DNA from: Callipepla californica brunnescens
Taxonomy: Eukaryota; Chordata; Aves; Galliformes; Odontophoridae
Direction: 5' to 3'
DNA: 64,000 nucleotides
Assembly: GCA_023055505.1 (NCBI GenBank)
Contig: JALIRH010000013.1
Location: 5,022,001 to 5,086,000, forward strand
The first letter of the stretch is position 1. Each line of letters starts with the position of its first letter. The position numbers and the translations under genes are program-made. Below are positions 1 to 10,604 of the stretch, piece after piece. The notes under the pieces are model-generated. The model made no database searches. It was not told the origin of the DNA and saw only the letters and a list, made by a program, of their open reading frames with translations.

Positions 1-1680
1 GGAGTTTAGCTTGTCTTTAGAGAAGACAGATGGCAAATACAGGAACAAAGGCAGCTGATGGAGCAGCTCTGAAGCTCAGAAGTCAAACCTTTTGAGTATC
101 TGCCCAGTGACCAGTGCTTTGGGTCTCATTGCTTCATCAAGTCCTAATGCTGCTTGCAGAGTGAAATGCGAATACCTATAGGACTGCACTGGGATGTACT
201 TTCCATAAATCTATAGAGTTTCATCCATTCTGAAAATTCATCAAATCCACCTTAATACTCCTGCTCTAAGTAAAACATGAGGATGTAGAATGAACGCATG
301 CCTAAACTCTTTGCAACAGCTAAAAACACCAACAACCAAATTCAAGCAAAAAGACCAGAGACAACATACTCTACTTTGGAACACTTGAATTAGTCACACT
401 CATTTAACTCTCCACGTTCCTGCTGTACAAAGCACTACTTGTGTTTATGGCTCAGACTGCAAGCTCTTCACTTTTTCAAGACACTCACAAAAGAAATCTG
501 ATTGCATTTAATGGGGTTGTTTGCAACAGTAAGAAATCAATGGCGCTCGTGGTTCACCTTTCCCTATTCCTTTTGGTAGGGCTTTATTCTGTCATCTGTG
601 TTTCTTTCAGTCACTAGTACAATCAAGATTTCTCATTGGAGGAGAATAGCATCCCTTCCAATGCAATAGATTCACTTCAGAAATGTGGCCTATTCAGCCC
701 ACAGCTCCAACATAGCACTGCACATCACATCCTGCTTTTAGGGTCCCTGCTCCCTGCTTCAGGGTCCAGATTGTTTGAAGCTTGTGAAAGAGTTAAACAT
801 CAATTTTAGAATCTGAGTGTCCTTCCCACCAGAGAATGATATTTCAGCATACCATTATGGTGAATTTTACTAATGCTTGCCTATGGGGATATCTGGGTAA
901 TGGCACCATCTGACTCTTATCATAATTTGAATCAAACTCATATTGCTTTTGCATTTTATTTCTCTTTGCCATTCTGGCTTGTAACAAGCAACAGCAGGCT
1001 GAAATTTTACCTAAATGAGAGCATTTTTGCTCAGCAAAAGAACATTACTCTGTGCCATTTGCTTAATAGTTCACATTACTGTGTAGGGAGCGCTGCATCC
1101 TTAGGCCAAGTTCCCGGCACCCAGTTTGTTGAAAGTTTCAAGGGCAACATAACTGCAGCTTCTGTATGGCAGAACCTCCATCGTCTGGGCAAAACTATGG
1201 TTCCTCAGCTACACCAGAAATCAAGAAAAACCTCAACTGTACTTACGTATGGGCAGAGGCAGGTGAATGAAAGCTAGTCACAGTATTACCACAAAGCACT
1301 CACATTTACAAATGAAAACAACTCCTCTTAATACTCATTTCCTATCACTGGCATCACAGGAGTTTAACAGGTGGACTTTGCCAGCCTTGTGTTGATAAAG
1401 CCTTTTTCTGCAAGAAATGCCACTGATATTACTTGTCCTTAACAAACAAATAGAAAAGGTTTGCTGAACTGAAAGGAACTAGATTAACAAACCACTAACA
1501 GTACTGATCCTAAAATATACTATCACTAATTACTTATTTTTACCTAGTTCGGTTTGTTTGGTTTTTTGCAAAATGATCAGGCTCTTTCAATACTCCCAAG
1601 AAGCTGAGCAACCATTTAGGGAAAGCATAAGAAGGACAATGTGTCTTAACCATTCTGCCTCATGAGTAGATTTTCATGTG
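1..1680. other. Unique non-coding stretch
   Basis: No gene, RNA gene or recognisable transposon is seen. The sequence is AT-rich with few CpG. The only notable item is the 134-codon open frame at 873-1277, listed separately. Confidence 0.5.
873..1277 (+). other. 134-codon open frame with many N-glycosylation sequons, unrecognised
   Basis: An ATG-initiated frame of 134 codons. Its translation contains NQT, NES, NIT, NSS, NIT and a terminal NES, which is many N-x-S/T sequons for its length, plus two cysteines (LCHLL, HYCVG) close together in the middle and an early hydrophobic stretch (AFAFYFSLPFWLV). A different frame just upstream (about 840-900) adds NFT and NGT before a stop. The pattern could be a decayed fragment of a secreted or envelope-type glycoprotein, for example an endogenous retroviral env relic, but no diagnostic motif (furin site, CX6C, fusion peptide) is visible and no LTR, gag or pol is seen nearby. 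Chance is the simplest alternative, so no function is assigned. Confidence 0.12.
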
Positions 1681-1790
1681 TTCAAGAAGTGTACTGTGGG
1701 ACATGGTTCAGTGGGAAAATGTTGGTGGTAGATGGATGGTTCGACTGGATGATCTTGGAGGTCTTCTCCAGTCCTGGTGATTCTATGATT
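1681..1790 (+). mobile_element. CR1 retrotransposon 3' end, 5'-truncated
   Basis: This is the 3' untranslated end of a CR1 (chicken repeat 1) non-LTR retrotransposon. It shows the family's ordered landmarks: GGGACATGGTTCAGTGGGAA near 1698, TGGATGGTTCGACTGGATGA near 1734, a GATCTTGGAGGTC block near 1751, then the terminal GATTCTATGATTTT. CR1 copies end in one or a few 8-bp ATTCTATG-like units rather than poly-A, and most are cut short at the 5' end, as here. It has no coding capacity. An open frame of 92 codons on the plus strand (1662-1940) and one of 62 codons on the minus strand (1682-1870) over this stretch are by-products of the repeat. Confidence 0.85.
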
Positions 1791-4700
1791 TTAGAAACAC
1801 TGATCAAAGCTGTGCACCGGAATTTTTCACTCTTTTCCACTTTTGTGAAAAAGTCACAATTTACAGCCACTGGGCCTCATTTTCTTATTATGTGCTATGA
1901 TGTTTTTTTGCCTTCCCATTGTTCACTAGTTCTCACTTGAGAAGACTGCAATTCCTACTTTAAAATGCAGGAATAAAGTGACAAGTGCGAGCATCTGCCT
2001 TCGCCAGCCCAGAACTCGCCTCAAGAAAAGTTCCGCAGCACTCACGTGCCACTGCGTGCCACTCGTGTGTCAAACTGGAGCCTGAATGCCAAGGCATCGA
2101 AAAGGACTGGCATGAGAAAGGACTGCACACAAAGCAGTGTTTCAGTGCACGCTCAGATGCATACATTTAGCCAAAAATGGAAGGGGTTCTTTCTGAACTC
2201 CCGACCTCCTCCCCTCCCAGTGGACGATCATATTTTTCCCCTGAAAACCTCAAAGGACACATTTAGCAGAGTTTGATAAATATCTTGAATAACATGAGAA
2301 AGACATTACTTATTGCCAGCCTGTGATTAGAGCTGATATTGATCTAGAAAGCCAGATATTATTATTTTTAGCCTGCTATAAAGTACTTCAGTGGCTTATA
2401 TTGAAATTATTTCAGAAACTGTTTTTATTAATACACATCTGTCTCCTTCTAAGCAGGTGATAGAAGTTTGATCTCCAGCTTGAAAACCTCGAGACCCTTA
2501 GTTGCTAGGAAACCACCAAATCTAATTCCTGTGGCTCTTATAACACAAAAATATAATTATATAGTGATTCTCTCAGAGAAACTCACACTATGTATTTCTC
2601 AGCTCCCCCTTCATCGGTGATTCAAAGCTTTCTTTTGATTCATTTAGCTTACAGAAAAGGCACACCGGTTATATAGATATTGGTAAATACGTTAACAGAA
2701 GGAGATGGGACATTCTTTCATCAAATTTTTACATTTATCTAAATTGCAGGAATGAGAAACGACTACATAGCAGGCTATAGGGTCTTGAAATTTACTTCTA
2801 ATGCAGATTTGCAGATTTATCTTTAATATTTCCTTCCCATGATTGTTGATCGTTTCTGGTTCAGATGATGTCTTTGCAGACAATCAATCTAGCGTCTTTA
2901 TGAGAAACATTATTCATAAACATATGTAAAAGGTCCCTGCTTTCATTATAGCACAACCAGTTAACCATCTATCTATGTGTGCCCACCTGACCTTTCAATT
3001 ACTGGCTTATCTGTATGATGCATTGCACTGGAATTATTAATTCTACCCCCTCAGATTTTTATTCTTTGGCCTGGCAGGTCTACTAGGAAGAATAGCACGT
3101 ATCCCATTAATAACAATTATCAGTGACATGACAGAACCTGAATAAGATTTCATTCAGAAAGGTGATATTTTGTTTATAAACTTAAGCAAATACAAATACA
3201 TTATATTTTGAGAGCGTCATTCTTAACTGTATCAAATAAATGTTACTATAAAAGAAACAGCGATACCTTAGGAAATGGTGGACTTCTAGTCTGCCCTTTC
3301 AGGATCGTGATATGTTTTCTGGATCACACATTCTGAACTGCTTTTCCAAACACTTTGAGCGAGATAAGAGCTCAGCGTTGAAGATAAGTGTTGGAACTAA
3401 TCCAGCACGCATAGAATTAAGATTGAGAAGGAAACAAAATATATATATAAATTCACGTTTTCCTAGTTCTCCAATTCTTGACCTTGCAACTGAGAATCAC
3501 ACTTCTTAACATGTAACTTTAATGAATACATCTGCACATACCCTAATCGTATTAAACAAATATCTCAAATACAAACTCCATTTTCTCTCATGAAATTACT
3601 TCTATTAGAGGATAATTATTCAAACCCTTTGCCCACAAAAGGAATCCTAACAGACAGATCTTATTGCAATGGTGTAACTGTGCCCTAAAAACTCACTGTG
3701 AACTTTTAAACAGAGAACCTCCATCACAGCAAAGCATCAGATCCACTCTGCAATAACAGCATTCCTTCACACCCTGCAGTTGCCCGCCAAAGGTTTTTAA
3801 GCACCACCAGAAAAAGCTCTGAGAAGCAGAGCAGAGCTCTCATGGAATGACAGGGATGGGAAAGAGAAGGAAGCCAAAGAGAAGACATGATGAAAGGAAT
3901 GTAAAGCAGATATGAGATTAGAGGCTTGGAATCTACCTCAGATGAGAACAAAAAGCTGAGTGCCTTCTTCTCCTTCAGAAGTCAGTCAGAGGCCCCTCCA
4001 GCATAACACATCCCCCCACTACACATATGAGAAGCACCGAGAACTGCATTAGTATTGTGAGTTTCCACTCTGGCACTAATATCTGAGAAAATAATAAGAT
4101 AAACAGTTTCTTCTCCAAAATACAATACAAAAATTGCAGTTTGTATTCACTCTCCTCTCATTTCCCTTACGCTATCATCTCAATGGCTCCATCGCTCTCA
4201 TTCAGGCACCTTGCATTAAGCCACCCTTCATCCTCTGCTCTATTTTGTTTTTGTTATTTCCCAAAGAATTTCATTAAAATAAGTTGAAGAATGCAGTTTG
4301 GAAGGATACACACTTCGAAAGCAGCTGGAATGATCTAAATTAAAAATGCAACAAAACCCATGTGGAGCTGTAGGTACAGCAAGAAAGAGATGAAAAGAGA
4401 ACGACAAGAAGCTGCCATTCTTATCCTTACAGGAGTGTGGAGTGCATGGCCTGCAAGGAAATTATTGGCAGGTGGTGGGAGCAAGTGCAGCTTATTAGAC
4501 TGCAGTGTGAATACAGGACAGGTAAATTATCCACATATAGATTTCAGAAAAGAAAGAAAATTCAGGAGAGTTGTACTCATTCATTTTCTTGAATCTTCTT
4601 ATTTTCTAAAAAAAGATGCTGAAAATAATTGCTTATTTAATTGCCCTATTAGCATAACTTTCATATCAGCATTAGAAAAGAAAGTGAAGCCCCTAAGTCA

Positions 4701-4882
4701 TCAATTTCCCCTCCCTTTCCTCTGCAAAATTCACAGGGCAGAAAAGCTACAATATTGCTGCTTATATCTGTACTCCTACAGGTCACAGTCACAGGAACAC
4801 GCCTTTAGGAACTAAGAATTCTAAGGAACAGGAATAGCAATAAACCTGACTTCTAATTACTAATATAGTTTATCTTAAAACA
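1791..4882. other. Unique AT-rich stretch with no gene
   Basis: No gene is supported. The stretch contains a local CpG pocket at 1988-2100, then AT-rich sequence from about 2280 to 2570 and 2900 to 3260 with many ATTA/TAAT words. It also holds an unremarkable 151-codon open frame at 4360-4815 that shows no domain or splice context. Confidence 0.45.
1988..2100. promoter_or_regulatory. Small CpG pocket with an E-box
   Basis: About eight CpG dinucleotides fall in roughly 110 bp, against a CpG-poor background. The pocket contains a canonical CACGTG E-box at 2043-2048 and a 10-bp tandem duplication (CGTGCCACTG, CGTGCCACTC) at 2045-2064. It is far below CpG-island length, so a regulatory role is only a possibility. 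Confidence 0.2.
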
Positions 4883-5030
4883 AGGCTAGGAACAGGCTGC
4901 CCAGGGAGCTGTTCCAGAAAAGGGCCGATGTAGTGCTGACGGACATGGGTTAGTGGGTGCATAGGGATGGCTGGTGGTTGGACGGGATGATCTTAGTGGC
5001 CTTTTCCCAACTTACTGCTTCTATGATTCC
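4883..5030 (+). mobile_element. CR1 retrotransposon 3' end with internal deletion
   Basis: The left part matches the CR1 segment around GGAACAGGCTGCCCAGGGAG. The right part matches the 3' untranslated end: GACATGGGTTAGTGGG, GGTTGGACGGGATGATCTTA and the terminal TTCTATGATTCC at 5019-5030. Between them the usual stretch (the part reading roughly 'gtggagtcaccatccctgga' in typical copies) is missing, so GGGAGCTGTTCCAGAAA joins almost directly to the GATGTAGTGCTGA block. It is 5'-truncated and non-coding, and diverged enough to be an old insertion. Confidence 0.85.
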
Positions 5031-6464
5031 ATTCATTCAGACTCTGAGCCTGAATTTAAGCATTGAATGCAAAGGAAAACCCCTGCAGTTGCCTCCAGTT
5101 ATGTTGTACGCTCCCTTCTCCCCATCAATCCAGAGGCAACACTTGTAGACAAAAATAGAAAAGTACAAATGAATGCAGCTTAATAACTCCTGCTTTTACA
5201 TTGAGGCACTGTAAGGCAACCAGCGAGGGTACTCGTGGCATCCCAATGCAGTAACTCAACATGGAAGGTGTCCTGCTGCCAAACAGCTCAAATTCTTACC
5301 AAAAAGGGAAGTCCAGCCTAAACCAACAGTCCAGCAGGAAGGAGCAGCAGCTGGATCTGCAGCGCATGCCTGCAGAACAGGCAGAGGGCCAAGCCAACTG
5401 AACTACCCTCACTGCAAGTCACTTGTGCAGATTTATTCCAGCTGAGGACATATCTCAAATGCCAAACAAACAAACAAAAAAAGAATTCTGTGCCATAAGC
5501 CTAAAGACGGTATGCTGATACCTGTGCTTTTGCTTCAAATCCTCACCGAGGAACATGTCCAGCTCCATCATTCCCCGGTACTCTCACGTTAATTAATCAG
5601 TATTGTTCCTTACAGATAGTTATTTCCTTCGGCACTGCACCTTTTGAGAGGGGACAGAGGAAGGGAAGAGCAAAGTAGAAGAGTAAGAAGTTTAAAACAC
5701 AGTTCAATCTCCTTTCCAACTAATAGTTCTTTTAGCATTGTTTGAGGACATAGGGGACAAGAGAATTAATTTGGAAGACCTCTTGTCTATATGATACATG
5801 AACAAAAGGCCTGTGTGTACCTTATGGAGAATACAGGAATTTATCTATTTAATGAGCAGAAGTAATCCTGAAGTAATCCTTTTTCCCCACCTAGTATTTT
5901 ATTTTGTGCCAGTGCTTATTTCCTTCACACACCAGTGTTTTCAATAAATTATGCAATATACAAAAAAGTAGCCTAAGCCTATAGGAATCCTATAGTTCTC
6001 TTCACTGAGAATAATCACTGTTAGAAATTCAATATTGTACAATACAGAAGTGATAATGTGTATGTAAAACAGAACACTGGATCTGATATTTTATACCTGT
6101 AGCCATCAAAACGGGTTATCTCTGATCAAAGGCTTTAGAAAATATATAAACATATTTCATCCCTGGCACTGTCAATAATGCCAAATAAGTAATCTTCCCT
6201 CAATAAATGTATCTTTTATAAGAGCACTTCCTTTTACAGTTTCTAGCACAGAAATTGTAAGAAAGGAACACGCAAGATTAGATGAGAGCAACTTGACCTA
6301 ACATTGAAAAACAGATTACTGCTCTCCTGTATTATAGAAATCACTGATTTTATAACCTCTATGTGGAAAACAGCTCACAAATTTTAGTAACGATTTCTTG
6401 CAGTAAAAATTGGGAAGACAATAAGACGTTCCCTTTGGTCTGAAATCACACAGCAAAGTCAGAC
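5031..6464. other. Unique non-coding stretch
   Basis: Mostly AT-rich single-copy-looking sequence. The only repeats seen are a short (CAAA)n tract at 5463-5482 and a 10-bp direct duplication near 5860-5880 (AAGTAATCCT twice). No gene is supported. Confidence 0.45.
5463..5482 (+). repeat. (CAAA)n simple repeat
   Basis: Three CAAA units followed by an A run. Ordinary low-complexity sequence. Confidence 0.8.
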
Positions 6465-6546
6465 TTTTTTTTCCTCTCTAAAAATGCAAAGATGATTTAC
6501 AAATTATCTACTGTGCCTCAGCAACGAATTGAGAAAAAAGGTAAGT
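6465..6546 (+). other. Candidate 49-nt exon with acceptor and strong donor
   Basis: A polypyrimidine tract at 6465-6479 is followed twelve bases later by AG at 6490-6491, then a 49-nt block (6492-6540), then a donor of near-perfect consensus (AAG|GTAAGT, donor at 6541-6546). The block is open in the frame reading MIYKLSTVPQQRIEKK. The protein family is not recognised. Splice-like pairs do arise by chance in 64 kb, so this is a weak call. Its position at the edge of a conserved-looking stretch (6560-6790) is the reason to keep it. Confidence 0.18.
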
Positions 6547-6559
6547 TGCTACCTGGAGA

Positions 6560-6790
6560 CATGTATGTTTTCCCATCATAATTAATAATGACAGTTTTAT
6601 TACGGTTCATGTAGCAGCTAATCAATAGGCTTTGATACTTGCTCAGTCAACAACACTTCCTGTGTGCTTGCATAATGCCCACTATTAAAGCTTATGGCTA
6701 TTCAGCTTAATCCGTTTACTACCTCTAGCCCAAAATCAGAAGACAAATTGTATTTACACTGTTCATCAACATTTGTTCAGGCGCTGGAGG
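6560..6790. promoter_or_regulatory. Candidate conserved enhancer-like element
   Basis: AT-rich but compositionally complex sequence dense in developmental transcription-factor words: TAATTA at 6579-6584 inside ATAATTAATAAT, TAATCAATA at 6619-6627, a TCF/LEF-like CTTTGAT at 6630-6636 and a MAF/AP-1-like TGCTCAGTCA at 6640-6649. Such clusters are typical of vertebrate conserved non-coding elements. Conservation could not be measured, so this is inference from composition and motif density. Confidence 0.27.
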
Positions 6791-7361
6791 ACAGGGAAGG
6801 AAGAGGAAGGAGAAGAATAAAACACAGTGGGTCTAAGGAGATGAGAGCACTGGAAATCTTGAGGTGAAAATCGCCATTTTACTACTCCTAGACTATTTGT
6901 GTTTTGATTTAGCCCACAAGAGCTATTCCATATTTCCTCAGAAGAAAGAAACTGGAAAATAATCTAGCTTCTCTCTCAGTAAACAAGATCACATGCTGGC
7001 CTTAGGGATATGAACCGAAGCTGTCAGAAGACAGAAGCGAGAACCCAACAAGCATCAAACTCATCTCTACTTCAGCTGTTGCAGGTGCAGAAGACATATT
7101 TCTCCCACTGCAGATCTCATCACATACTTCATTTATTCCCCAATGCCCTTTTGTCTCAGCAATAAGTCAAGAAGAGCAATAGGATGTTAATTCATAAGTC
7201 CAGAAACCAGTCATAAAAAAACACTTAAGTAGAGGTTGAGGTTCAACAAAGATGTGGCTGGATTTCACGTTCAAATTGCAGACTTTTTGGCTTCTTCAGA
7301 TTTGGGATACTAAGACATCCAGGATCTAGTTCTCAAATGTAATGAAGAACTTAAAGAGACC

Positions 7362-7913
7362 ATGGCCTTTATATGGAACACCTTTATATGGTCTGGTTCT
7401 AAAAGCTTCAAATACCAGATCCTCTGTATCTTCCAGGGCACTCCAAAAGTCAAAGCTTTCCAGATAAACGTCTACACTGAAACTAACAGTATCAGTTTCT
7501 TTAGCCTTTCTGTTCCTTGGCTTTCATTGCCTTTTTCCAGGAGATGCAATGCTGCTGATCGAACTGCTATCAGAAAAGTAGTTACATATAACAGGATAAA
7601 ATGCACTGCACAATGCAATATGTGCATCTATATACAGAAATCCTACTTTTTTGTGTCTTGCTATGCTGACATTTACAGATTTCTAATAAAATTGACACTA
7701 CAACAAATGACAGAAGTAGTGACTTCCGCTCAAGGTTGGAAAACTTGGCCTGATGATACCCAAGTGGTTGGCAGAAAGACATCTTTCTCATTTGTGTTTA
7801 GGAACAATAACATTAGTTATTTTTCAAGCTTTGCAAGAACAATGAAAGGAGGTTTGTCACCCCTCCTGCTTTTTTGGATACTTCAGGCCCTTCAAAATAC
7901 AAAACATTTTTAG
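7362..7913 (+). other. Longest open frame in the window (183 codons), unrecognised
   Basis: The ATG sits in a good Kozak context (GACCATGG). The translation is rich in F, S and I and shows no domain, repeat or convincing signal peptide. A segment near residues 45-55 (SFFSLSVPWLSLPF) is hydrophobic. In 64 kb of this composition a frame of this length is expected only occasionally by chance, so it is borderline rather than convincing. No splice sites or CpG island flank it. Confidence 0.1.
7366..7391 (+). repeat. Tandem duplicated CArG-like motif
   Basis: The 11-mer CCTTTATATGG occurs at 7366-7376 and again at 7381-7391, a 15-bp period. Each copy resembles an SRF CArG box but has seven A/T bases instead of the canonical six, so binding is uncertain. 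Confidence 0.6.
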
Positions 7914-9327
7914 CTTCTGCACAGCAAGGTACTAATTTTTCTTTCCTATTTTTTTCCACTCTTTCAAAAGTACCTTCCATTTTAAGTTTTCTCCTCTGTT
8001 CTTCCCTAAATATTATAGCAGATATTAATTCTCAACTTTAGATATTGTGTTTCAAATTTCTCTCTCTTTTTGATCTCTCGTCTACTCAGTCTAATCTTCT
8101 ATTCTTAACTGGTTTATCCTGTATGCTGTATTATCTGCTTTTATATTCTTTCATGAGAGATGCTCTTCACTGTACACACTATTTAATCGTCACATGTTCC
8201 TATGAATTCTCTACCCACTAAAATACTGTATTTTTTGACCTCTCTTTCCTCCCTTTCTTGTTTTACCTGCCCATGCTACCACTCGGCCTCTCCATTTTCC
8301 AGTCTCACCCCTTTTAATTTACAGACTTGCCTCACCCACTCCTTTGCAATTAGCCTTTGACTATTTTTTTGCTCAGCCCCAGAAGGCACTTAGCTCTAAT
8401 CTTGCTTACTCTTCCAGCATGTTAATTCATTACACTCTTTGAGCACCTCTTAGAATTCCAGCATGTTTGGCATCTCTGGGTAGATAAACACGCAATCTTG
8501 GCGTTGCAGAAAGAAAAGTATTATGTCAGATGATGGGTATTTTGGAAGTGGACTCCATGGGGAAAGCCAGTGCAGCACAAACACCTGCTATGCCATGTCA
8601 CCCATCGCTCCATTAGCCAGGGCAGAACCAAACTCTTCTTCATCCCCTTCATCCTCCAAGGGAGGCTTTTATATGACCGTCTATTGGTTCACAATCAGAA
8701 CTCTTACTCCTGTCATACATACGTTATAGACATCCAGTTTGCAAGTCCAGAAACACCAAAAGTTTCTTTCATACTTGGCAAGTCTTCTCTGGTTTTCAGT
8801 AGGGTAGGTTAATTTAAAACAACTGTGCAATATTTTGCTTTAATTTTACTTCTCAATTAAAAACAAACTAGCCTTTATTTGAGCAACAAATGACACTGCG
8901 TGTGACACACCAGAGAGATTTCCTGTGCTCTGAAGGCTTCCTCTCCTCTGCGGGGAACCAGAACAAGACCAACAGCTCCCCTGGCTGACAAAAAGGAATA
9001 GGTTGCACCACTGGCTGTAAATCATCTCCACGAAGTCAGGAGGGACAGGAAAAGCACAGCCAATTGCAGGAGAAGCAAATACTCTAAGCAGTGTTGGTAT
9101 TGATGTACCCTTTACTGGAATTCAAACTGTGTCAGCCTGAGAGTTATTTTTTCCATCTCATTAGCATGACTATCGCGATACCAGATTGTTGGCACATCCT
9201 TCACCAGCTAACAGCTGCACTGCTAGGAAAAATAAAAAGATAATGGAGAGAGCGATGATATCTGATCCTTTCCAGGGGAAACTGCAGGTGAAGAGAAACA
9301 GGGGGCTGAAAAAGGAGATCTTGTGTT

Positions 9328-9373
9328 CTATGGCACACGACAAAGCATTTCTTTGCTTTGTCATGTGCCGTAG
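9328..9373 (+). ncRNA. Strong hairpin, possible structured RNA or MITE relic
   Basis: Arms at 9328-9347 and 9354-9373 are 20 nt each and are separated by a 6-nt loop (TTTCTT). Of 20 positions, 18 are Watson-Crick pairs. In a plus-strand RNA one more is a U-G wobble and a single C-A mismatch remains. Further out only a few wobble pairs continue. The stem is shorter than a standard microRNA precursor (about 30 bp or more). It could be a small structured RNA, a palindromic mobile-element remnant, or a DNA cruciform site. Transcription is unknown. Confidence 0.25.
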
Positions 9374-9914
9374 CTTGTGGGCTGCTCTCAGGATGAGCGA
9401 CCCACAGGACACATAAGTGATCTCTCCGGTGGGGGTTTCTGGGATGCATTCAGTTTTACATTGGTGTCAGCAGCAGTTAACATCAGAGATAGCGTTAGTA
9501 TCAGATCCACTCCTGGATCCTGAGGAAATAGTACACATCCCCTCCATCATCTTTGGTAAATGATTTGCAACGTTCATGTGAAATCTCAGGCTATGGGCAG
9601 AGCTGTGACAAGGACCTTTTCCCAGGGATGTTAAGAAAGCATGGATATTCTAATGTCCACCAAAATTACATTTTCGTATCAAAGCATGAGCCTTAAGAAG
9701 ACAAAAAGCCTAAATGGTAAGAGAAAAGATGTCTTTCTGCAACACAGTATAAGAGAACATGGAAATCTGGTGTTTTTACACTGCACTACCTCACTACCTT
9801 AAGTCCTGGACCAGTACCAAGTAAAAATATCAAGTTTTATTATCATTTTAATTTCACATCTACTGTTTAATCCACTTAATAGAATTTTACCCAGTGATTC
9901 CTCCACCTCTGGGG
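9374..9914. other. Unique non-coding stretch
   Basis: No gene, transposon or simple repeat recognised. Confidence 0.4.
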
Positions 9915-9968
9915 GAGGTCAGAGTGGATGATCACGGTGATGCCTGCTGGCCTACAAATCTAGGAAAT
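9915..9968 (+). mobile_element. Old CR1/L3-type LINE 3' relic
   Basis: The order GAGGTCAGAGTGGATGATCA, then a GGTGATGCCTGCTGGCCTA block, then CAAATCTAGGAAAT follows the pattern of ancient amniote CR1 3' ends, which read roughly 'gactggatgatcacagtggtcccttctggccttaaaatctatgaat' in outline. It is much more diverged than the copies at 1681 and 4883. Only the last 50 or so bases are recognisable. Confidence 0.5.
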
Positions 9969-10470
9969 CACTGGGCCATTATAGCCTCTCCAAAATACGT
10001 GATTAAAAAGTACTTATAACACCAGCAGCTGTTGGAGATTCAGAAAGCCTCAGAGGCTTATGCAGCTCTGAAAACTAGAGGAGCGGGAAAAAACTATTAA
10101 AATTGCCAACGTTTCCCAGAACCACTTCTTACAATACAGCTACGAGATGACAGCCAGACCACCATCTCCTGCATACCTAGCATCACCCATCTTAGAAAAG
10201 TACTGAATCATTTGAGTACCTTCCAAGTTGAAGGGCTTGCCCAAAAGCAGCTTTTCAAAAGCAATGCTTATACGTGTCAGAAGTAGAAATCAGCCTGGAT
10301 TAATTCTCCAGATGCCTGGAGACGTGCTCACAATGTGCTGCACCCAAAGATATAGAGGGTCACTCTTCCTGAGGACAGAGGAAGATGAACAGGAATGAGA
10401 ACGAGGTCACTCTTCACAAAGAGGTTGAGAGAAGTGCCCATGCATTTTGGCCCTTGCTCAAGAGCCAAAG

Positions 10471-10604
10471 CAGCAGCTTCTTTATATCTAGCTTAAATCT
10501 CCCCTCTTTTAGTATGAAACCACTTCCCCTTGTCCTATCACAAAAAAACCTGCTAAAGTCTGTCCTTTTCCTTTCTTACATTCCCCCCTTTAGATTCTGA
10601 AAGC
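10471..10604 (-). mobile_element. CR1 internal fragment, minus strand
   Basis: Read on the minus strand this matches the CR1 segment downstream of the reverse-transcriptase frame. The landmarks, in plus-strand order and complemented, are: a TTCTTTATATCTAGCTTAAA block (near 10478), CTCCCCTCTTTTAGTATGAA (near 10500), CCCCTTGTCCTATCAC (near 10526), a CCTGCTAAAGTCTGTCC block (near 10549) and a CTTTCTTACATTCCCCCCTT block (near 10571). Both the 5' part and the 3' tail are missing. The 71-codon open frame over it (10385-10600) is not a gene. Confidence 0.8.

Larger units (their letters stand above)
6791..9327. other. Unique stretch; pyrimidine-rich from about 7,900 to 8,350
   Basis: No gene is supported. 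It contains the window's longest open frame (183 codons, 7362-7913), whose translation shows no recognisable domain. From about 7915 to 8350 the plus strand is strongly T/C-biased, which lowers stop-codon density in some frames. Confidence 0.4.

Noticed and set aside
1662..1940. 92-codon plus-strand and 62-codon minus-strand frames
   Set aside because: Both overlap the CR1 3' untranslated end and are by-products of it.
6440..6466. ATCACACAGCAAAGTCAG resembling a MIR/L2 internal motif
   Set aside because: Under 20 bases of similarity and no neighbouring element landmarks.
8666..8687. Minus-strand TATAAAAG preceded by CCAAT
   Set aside because: CCAAT is only about ten bases from the TATA-like word instead of the usual tens of bases, and no CpG or initiator context is present.
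9890..9975. Inverted repeat of CCCAGTGATTCC and GGAAATCACTGGG flanking the old CR1 relic
   Set aside because: Twelve bases with one gap across about 60 bp is expected several times by chance in 64 kb, so it is not taken as terminal inverted repeats.
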